This document shows positions 58,901-64,000 of a stretch of DNA of 64,000 nucleotides, in pieces. Under the pieces are notes generated by a model that saw nothing but the letters and a program-made list of their open reading frames with translations, was not told the DNA's origin and made no database searches. The stretch's first letter is position 1. Each line of letters begins with the position of its first letter. The DNA lies in contig OY804579.1 of assembly GCA_963680875.1 (NCBI GenBank), forward strand, positions 18,213,804 through 18,277,803. The letters run 5' to 3'. This DNA is from Bathymodiolus brooksi (taxonomy: Eukaryota; Mollusca; Bivalvia; Mytilida; Modiolidae). A program made the translations under genes and the position numbers.

Positions 58901-61900
58901 CAAACCATGGGTGGACATGTCGCCCCACTCAGATACATTATCCTGATTCTGAGCCAAACGGACCTTCTCAATAATGCTGCTTGCTTAGCGAAAATTTTAT
59001 AGTCTTTAGTTTGACCCGATCTGGGCTTTATCCCACGATCTACCACACTCGAGGTGAGCATGCTAACCATTACAACACCGATGCGGTTGACCTGTATTCA
59101 AAATCGCTATTCATAATTACAGATGATTGAATAATAACCTTTATTTTTAATCCTTGTCCACAGTCCTCTCCTGCCTCAACCATCTTCTTAAAAGATCCAG
59201 CCGCGTTCGTGTATGACAAATAATATAACAGTGAAATCTGTGATAATTCTACTCCCATCATGCATCTGGTGGCTGACACAATAGAATCTTTTGCACCTAT
59301 AATGAACTTTTAAATACAATCCAGAACATTTTATCTATTCTGTTCTCTGCAATTTCATTGTGTTTATGAGGTATTGATACTGACAACAAAAGCATTATTA
59401 AACCATTAAAAAGCATGTATAAACAACATATATAGATTAGTATGGGGCCCCTATGCTCGTGGTCCAGCGGGCATTTTCCCAGTGTGCCCATGAGTTAAGA
59501 TGGCACTGATTATATTGTAGTGATCAGTTTATTGGCAGATAAAACCAGAATGGACATGAATATACAGTATTAAATATTGACCTTCTGCATTAAGTCATCT
59601 ACAAACTTTATAACATAGGGTTGTGTAGAGTGTTCATAACAAACCATAGTGGTATTAACACTAATGCAGTCAAACCTATATATAAAGACCACTCAAGGGA
59701 ACCTGAAAATTTGGCCTTTATGAGCAGTTTGACTGTAATTACATTGGTAAAAATACACTTCTGACTATGGTAGTACCATACAATCACGATATATATCCTC
59801 AGCAAGAAAAGTAAAGAAAAGCACAAAATATTTCACAATAATCTTCATGTATTTTTGGTAAAGGGAGAAAAACTATTTAGTTACTAAGACAACTGAGATC
59901 TATTTTCAATTTTGATCTTAAAAAAATATTTTTATCAAAGACATGACCTACATTTTCAATGAGCTCCTTCTGTCTTGTTACTTGTTATAATTTTAGAATA
60001 TACCCATTTTTAATATTTGCATTAATTTTTCCTACAACTAGGTATATACCTTTGGTCCAAGCATTTTGGTTGATAAATTCTTCCACTGTTAATGAATCCC
60101 ATTTTTCAGCATGTGGACATCTTTTATATGGCTCATTAATATCTGCCATCTTTGCCATTTTTTCAAGCTAAAAAAACATAATTATTACACTAGACCCCAA
60201 AACAAAATTATTACACTAGACCCAGTATGTTCTCTGTTATTAGTAAATTTATCTTTTACAATTCATTTTAACTACCCGTAAAAGAATTTAACATTATAAA
60301 TTTTTTTCACTTCGAAAAAAAAATGTATACATATGTATAAGGTAGCTGCAATAATGTAGCTCCTGTGACAAACTTGTGTCTCGGCAGAGCTACAACGCGG
60401 TCCCATTCGTCACAATGGAGCAAAAAAAAAGTTGCAGTTGAAACATAAAAACTCACTATTTACGCTTCAAACATTTCATTATAACTATTACTGATGATCC
60501 CAGTCCTTGTTAAATCGGTTTGGCTGAGAAATATATGCTTTTCAAAGGTAGCAACAACCTTGTTCAAATTTATCGGTCGTTTTCCATAACCGGAAACTAC
60601 GGAAGGCGGAGCTTTTCTAAATATGGTATTTCTTACTACACGCTGATGTAAACATTCACGCCTAAATCGCCAAATATGGTATCGACATCCAAATAGTGAG
60701 GCCGGAAATGACGAAATTCAAAATGTTCAGAGAGAAGATTTTTATTTTGTGGGAATTACATTCTAAAATACTGGTAGGTGATAAAAACTTGTTATAATAA
60801 TGGACAAAAGGAAAGGTCATGTCTTATTATTGATAAATGCAGGCGTCAGAAGCTCTGTAAGCGAGCGCAAAAAATCTTGGCGGCTGCTCCATTACGTGTG
60901 ATGGCATCCCGTTATAACCCTTGCGAGTAAGCGAGCATTTAGGGTTTTATTATTAGAACTAATGTATAAGGGTACTAAACACTGTAATTGCACTCTGACT
61001 AAATGAGAACACTAATGGATAGCTGTAATGAATAAATATAAAGTGAACTGTATATTTATACACACAATGCAACACTTTCAGCAACTTTTCATGTTTTATA
61101 TCTTTCTGGGTGTAGGATTCTTAGGTTGTTGCAATGTGTCTGTTTTTGACCTTTAATGATCTACGTCCTTTAGGTTAAAATGTCAAATTTGGACCTTCAA
61201 AGGTTTTGGATGCTTCAGTTATTGCAGAGTGTCTGTTGTTGGACCTACATCATGGGCGTAGGAAGCTTAAGTTGTGCAAAGTGTCTGTTTTGGACCATCA
61301 AGCATATAGGATGGTCAGGTTGTTGCAAAGTGCCTATTTTGGACATTCAAGGGTTTAAGGTTTCTATTGGGTCCTGTTTTGCCTGAAATTAAGAAGAATA
61401 TAAATTTAATGATCAACTATACCTTCTTAAGTAATGAATTCAAGTCTAACAGTGCCAACACAGACAAAGATGGAATGGCTGATATATAGCTTGATATTTT
61501 GTGACCTCCAAGCTGCATAAACTTTTTCCCTGTTATATACTGGTTGTAGGTTTCCAAATCTAATTCTCTCAACAGATCCAACACATCTACTTGAGATCTG
61601 AAAAAAAATATAGTAAAAATAAATATACTCAGTTACACACAGTCTTTGCATTAATTTTTTTCACCTACTTGCTCGAAAGCCAAAATGGCAGGTGGGTTAG
61701 CGTGAAGACTGGGTACAGTAAAGAATATGCATTCTGTTAGGTTTTATTGTTAAATAATTTTGCAACAACCAAATTCATATTATTTATTACAATATGAAAA
61801 TTATTTTCTATTTCAAACGTTCTTATAGATGTACAGATTTGTTTTTTTTACCACAAAAAAATGAAAATGATTACTTTAGCATTGAAAGATAGAGTACTAG

Positions 61901-63187
61901 TACTTACGTGCTGACCCATTGTCCACCAAGATCAAAGATATCAGTCCCAGAAGCTGTCTTAAGTGGAACCGACAATGTCCTTCCACCAACTCTATCTAAA
62001 AAATATTTACTATTACATTGTAGTAAGAAAGGCTATGCCACCAACTCTATCTAAAAAATATTTACTATTAGTAAGAAAGTCTATGCCACCAACTCTATCT
62101 AAAAAATATTTACTATTAGTAAGAAAGGCTATGCCACCAACTCTATCTAAAAAATATTTACTATTAATAAGAAAGGCTATGCCACCAACTGAACTCTATC
62201 TAAAAAATATTTACTACCGGTATAACCAGTAGTAAGAAAGGATATGGATGTATATGAACATGAGAGACTATCCAACATTACACTTAGACTATGGAAAATT
62301 GCTTATAGATCAAATGAAAAGCTATCAAATAGTTAATTTTTTCATTCATCAAACATTGGATAGCTCATCTGCTATCTATCCTGTGGGTATTGGTTTTAGC
62401 CACTGGAATATTACCCAAAGATAATGATAACAATGAATGCCAAGTGATGACAATGACTCACATAAACTTTTGGTTCAAGTGAGCTAAAAAGTAGCATTTT
62501 TTCTTTATGCATAGAATGCACATGTACCCACAGTATCTTGACGTTTTATATGGCGAAATAGAGAAAAATCTGTATAAAATCTGTATATTATATATATAAA
62601 GACTATAATATACAGATTTTTCTCTATTTCGCCAGATAAAACGTCAAGATACTGTGATGTACCACATATGTGCATCCAGACCTGGAAGAAATAATTGGGG
62701 TCCCATTCCAACAATTAGTAATCAAAACCATTACTATAAAATATGCCACGGCTCCAGCAAGTGGCATAAAAAGCCGTCGGACGGCAGAGGAATCTCGTAC
62801 TACCATAATACAAGACGATCGCAATTTTTTTTCGATCGACCTCTAAAAAGGAACGCGCACTAAATTTGATATATATGGTTTTGTTCGATTTAATAGGGAT
62901 TTTTTTTACATGTTGCAATACTTTTGGCCACATATTCACAGGCACTTGCACATACTGTACGTTTTAATTTTATTGTGGTGAATTTTTAGTTTTTACTTTT
63001 GTTTTGAAAGTGTACTATGCCATGAGGCATGATGCCTACAATCATGTGATAGCTATAAACTAACTTAACCTTTAGCCTCTAGAACAACGTATTTCAAATT
63101 TGGAACCCTTTTTGAAATAGTGTAAGCTGATGTTAGACCAGAAATTCCAGCTCCAATTACCACAACATCAAAAATTTCGTCCGCCAT
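49901..63187 (-). CDS. Monoamine-oxidase-like flavin amine oxidase
   Basis: FAD enzyme that oxidises amines to aldehydes, probably anchored in the mitochondrial outer membrane as MAO is. Coding exons (minus): 63070-63187, 61908-61995, 61423-61597, 60050-60167, 59139-59296, 57868-57957, 56651-56738, 55676-55776, 54013-54192, 52781-52968, 49901-50171. Sum 1575 bp = 524 aa (human MAO-A 527). All phases agree. The exon 9/10 junction may instead be 54009 / 52964, giving the same length. Residues 7-17 are the dinucleotide site [11 protein letters not shown], then [39 protein letters not shown] (Lys aligned to MAO-B Lys296), and [14 protein letters not shown] hydrophobic tail segment lies at ~501-520, followed by KIRK. 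Ser412 (in [11 protein letters not shown]) sits where MAO has the FAD-binding Cys, and Phe replaces a cage Tyr in CGFMNGA. Introns 1 and 8 hold boundary minisatellites. Confidence 0.93.
50741..51756. mobile_element. 1,016 bp element with perfect 27 bp terminal inverted repeats
   Basis: ATACTGTATAACCGGTAATT + TCTGCGG at 50741-50767, and its exact complement at 51730-51756. It has an inner short palindrome TCTGCGGTC...GACCGCAGA near the right end. TA at both tips could be a Tc1/mariner-type target duplication. No transposase seen. It lies in amine oxidase intron 10. Confidence 0.75.
52540..52680. repeat. 48 bp tandem repeat, 3 copies
   Basis: GATTTTGGAACTGTT(C/T)TGAC + AGGGTGGTATTTTCTG... is repeated three times. 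It lies in intron 10 of the amine oxidase gene, ~100 bp from exon 10. Confidence 0.9.
53330..53592 (+). repeat. Degenerate V-SINE, plus strand
   Basis: GTGATCGAATGGTAGTTAGA head, degenerate B box GAGTTTGATTCTTGC, and tail GCTGAAATATTGTTGAAAGT. It lies in intron 9 of the amine oxidase gene. Confidence 0.6.
54667..55713 (-). repeat. 39 bp minisatellite made of the exon 8 end plus its splice donor
   Basis: The minus-strand unit AGTTTACTGAACAAAGTTAT + TATTACGTATGATAAAGTA (39 bp, 13 codons: [13 protein letters not shown]) is repeated about 27 times. The first unit is the real end of exon 8 (ending GATAAA at 55676), followed by GTAAGT. All later units lie in intron 8 (54193-55675). Almost every unit keeps GATAAA|GTAAGT. 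Exceptions are a lost donor near 55441 and a changed one near 55141. A truncated unit at ~55305-55325 breaks the frame, so about ten units next to the exon remain open in frame. Confidence 0.95.
55885..56030. repeat. Dispersed repeat, third copy
   Basis: TTTGTGTTCAGTGAATTAAG, TTGATATTGGTGGAATTGTT and GACCATCACTGTT match 12100-12245 and 38285-38450. It lies in intron 7 of the amine oxidase gene. Confidence 0.6.
56369..56635 (+). repeat. V-SINE (RUDI-like), plus strand
   Basis: GGGGCCATCATGGCCATGAT start, B box GAGTTCGAATCTC, V-domain GGTCCTCCAGTTTCCTCCAC, tail GTTGAAAGTGGCATTAAACA, then (CAAA)n. It ends ~15 bp before the exon 7 donor of the amine oxidase gene. Confidence 0.75.
57237..57425. 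repeat. Fragment of a common bivalve-type dispersed repeat
   Basis: GGGGGCCACATGTGGAGGAG, TGTGTATTGTTTTGTAGAAC and a T-rich GTCC(T)TT...TTTGGTATCTTC end. It resembles a repeat I associate with mussels; the match is from memory. It lies in intron 6. Confidence 0.4.
58308..58505 (-). repeat. Truncated V-SINE, minus strand
   Basis: GGTGTTTAATGCCACTTTC to GGGATTCGAACTCACAACG (intact B-box complement). The head stops at GGTGATAT. It lies in intron 5 of the amine oxidase gene. A more decayed relative spans ~58745-59090. Confidence 0.65.
59500..59735 (-). repeat. Decayed V-SINE and CAAACCT-type repeat
   Basis: GTAGTGATCAGTTTATTGG and ATAACATAGGGTTGTG are SINE relics. AGTCAAACCTATATATAAAG with an inverted end CAGTTTGACTGTA follows. 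It lies in intron 4 of the amine oxidase gene. Confidence 0.4.
61107..61350. repeat. Degenerate ~66 bp tandem repeat, ~4 copies
   Basis: A GTTGTTGCAAAGTGTCTGTT-like motif followed by TTGGACC(T/A)TCAA recurs four times with divergence. It lies in intron 3 of the amine oxidase gene (60168-61422). The rest of that intron (60300-60960) has no recognised content. Confidence 0.6.
61980..62225 (-). repeat. ~48 bp minisatellite made of the exon 2 acceptor and exon start
   Basis: The minus-strand unit contains AATATTTTTTAG|ATAGAGTTGGTGG, i.e. the 3' splice acceptor plus the first 13 bases of exon 2. The exon-side landmark begins at 61991, 62046, 62094, 62142 and 62195, so five copies with spacing 55, 48, 48 and 53 bp. 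The first is the true exon 2 boundary (exon begins at 61995). The others lie in intron 1 (61996-63069). Confidence 0.93.
62435..62490 (-). repeat. Relic head of the pearl-like element
   Basis: CAAGTGATGACAATGACTCA and CTTTTGGTTCAAGTGAGCTA match the complement of the TTAGCTCACCTGGACCAAAGG head. It lies in intron 1 of the amine oxidase gene. Confidence 0.55.
62529..62656. repeat. 46 bp inverted repeat (hairpin), one mismatch
   Basis: Arms 62529-62574 and 62611-62656 are complementary at 45 of 46 positions (core GGCGAAATAGAGAAAAATC), with a 36 nt AT-rich loop. It lies in intron 1 of the amine oxidase gene. Confidence 0.85.
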
Positions 63188-64000
63188 CGAGAAATCGAAA
63201 GTAGAGCGACCTTTAACCTTTTAGTATATAGCCAGGTCAAAATAAACGTAATACAGTTTGACTAATAACAAAATATTAAATTCATAATAAGACGCACAAC
63301 AATAACCACTCTAAGCGATTAATTTCAATTTTATATAATTGGTAAATTAGAAGATCAGTAATGTCAGCAATCAATTTTTGTTATTTTAAATTGAAAGTAA
63401 AAACAAAACCCAAGCATCTTTGACCAGGATTACGTGGCGTATAGTAATCAATCGTAAATAGAATATTTTTATTTGGCATATATGAAATACAGAAATTTTG
63501 TATAGAATAGAATATATTGTTATTGCCTAATCATAGGGCCCACATGAGGCATCATTAACAATACAAACATTCATGATTGATAAATGAGACCTACACACAA
63601 AAGAAAAAGGACATAGTTTAAGGTTTTTATACTTCTAAAAATATAAATATAATTATTATTATTTGGTGGATCATGTTCTGGTTTGTCCCCTATATCTCAG
63701 ATCCAGTGTGAAACTTAACATATGTTCCATGTTCCTTAACAAGTAGTAAACCTGCTAAAAACACCAAGGGACGGTGCTTCTGACACACCCTATCTGATAA
63801 TTACATTTTCTCACAATTATATAGTAAATAATTATATATAATATTAAATACTTATCACATACTATATAGAATCTATATAATAAATAAAAAAAAATAGTTA
63901 TATGATTAATATAATATAATTAACTTCAAATTATATAAATATTAATTTTTACTGTTCAAAAATAATCAATTGATAAACGCCACCGCACTAATCAAATATA
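63188..64000. other. Upstream region of the amine oxidase gene
   Basis: Holds the 5' UTR and presumed promoter just above 63187. Very AT-rich past 63780. No coding exon or named repeat seen. Confidence 0.45.

Noticed and set aside
61963..62232. 89-codon plus-strand frame with repeated [12 protein letters not shown]
   Set aside because: Antisense of the exon 2 acceptor repeat.

Overview
This is an AT-rich, intron-rich metazoan nuclear DNA window. It is most likely from a bivalve mollusc. The evidence is many V-SINE (RUDI-like) copies with a tRNA-type B box, 'pearl'/Helentron-like elements carrying internal 160-170 bp tandem repeats, and very abundant minisatellites. The species is inferred from repeat types, not proven.

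Protein genes. (1) UBE2S, the APC/C chain-elongating ubiquitin-conjugating enzyme, on the minus strand at 6393-14130: five coding exons, 209 aa. (2) ARL6IP1, an ER membrane-shaping protein, on the plus strand at 14503-28058: six coding exons, 205 aa. It is divergent from UBE2S across a ~370 bp shared promoter region. (3) A small CARD-only protein on the plus strand at 38479-40497: two coding exons, 106 aa. (4) A coiled-coil reading frame on the plus strand at 41034-41756, with two compensating indels. (5) A monoamine-oxidase-like flavin amine oxidase on the minus strand at 49901-63187: eleven coding exons, 524 aa, complete. The exon phases of UBE2S, ARL6IP1, the CARD gene and the amine oxidase add up exactly to whole codons.

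Layout. 1-4.8 kb: an inverted copy of a long tandem-repeat element, itself carrying an 870 bp TIR insertion, then a second TIR element with a 165 bp array. 6.4-28 kb: UBE2S and ARL6IP1, with introns full of SINEs, TIR elements, hairpins and, in ARL6IP1 intron 5, two tandem-repeat elements including a 4.9 kb array of 332 bp units. 28-38 kb: non-coding, with a 48 bp-arm hairpin, thirteen 26 bp palindromic repeats and scattered SINEs. 38-42.4 kb: CARD and coiled-coil loci. 43.5-46.9 kb: a 45-46 bp minisatellite of roughly 75 copies, many with CACGTG. 47-64 kb: repeats and the amine oxidase gene.

Most striking signal: in the amine oxidase gene two different introns hold minisatellites that have amplified the exon-intron boundary itself. 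Intron 8 has about 27 copies of a 39 bp unit (13 codons) that includes the end of exon 8, the segment with the conserved flavin-site lysine, and its 5' splice donor. Intron 1 has five copies of a ~48 bp unit that includes the 3' splice acceptor and the first bases of exon 2. The same protein has Ser where MAO-A/B have the Cys that binds FAD covalently.
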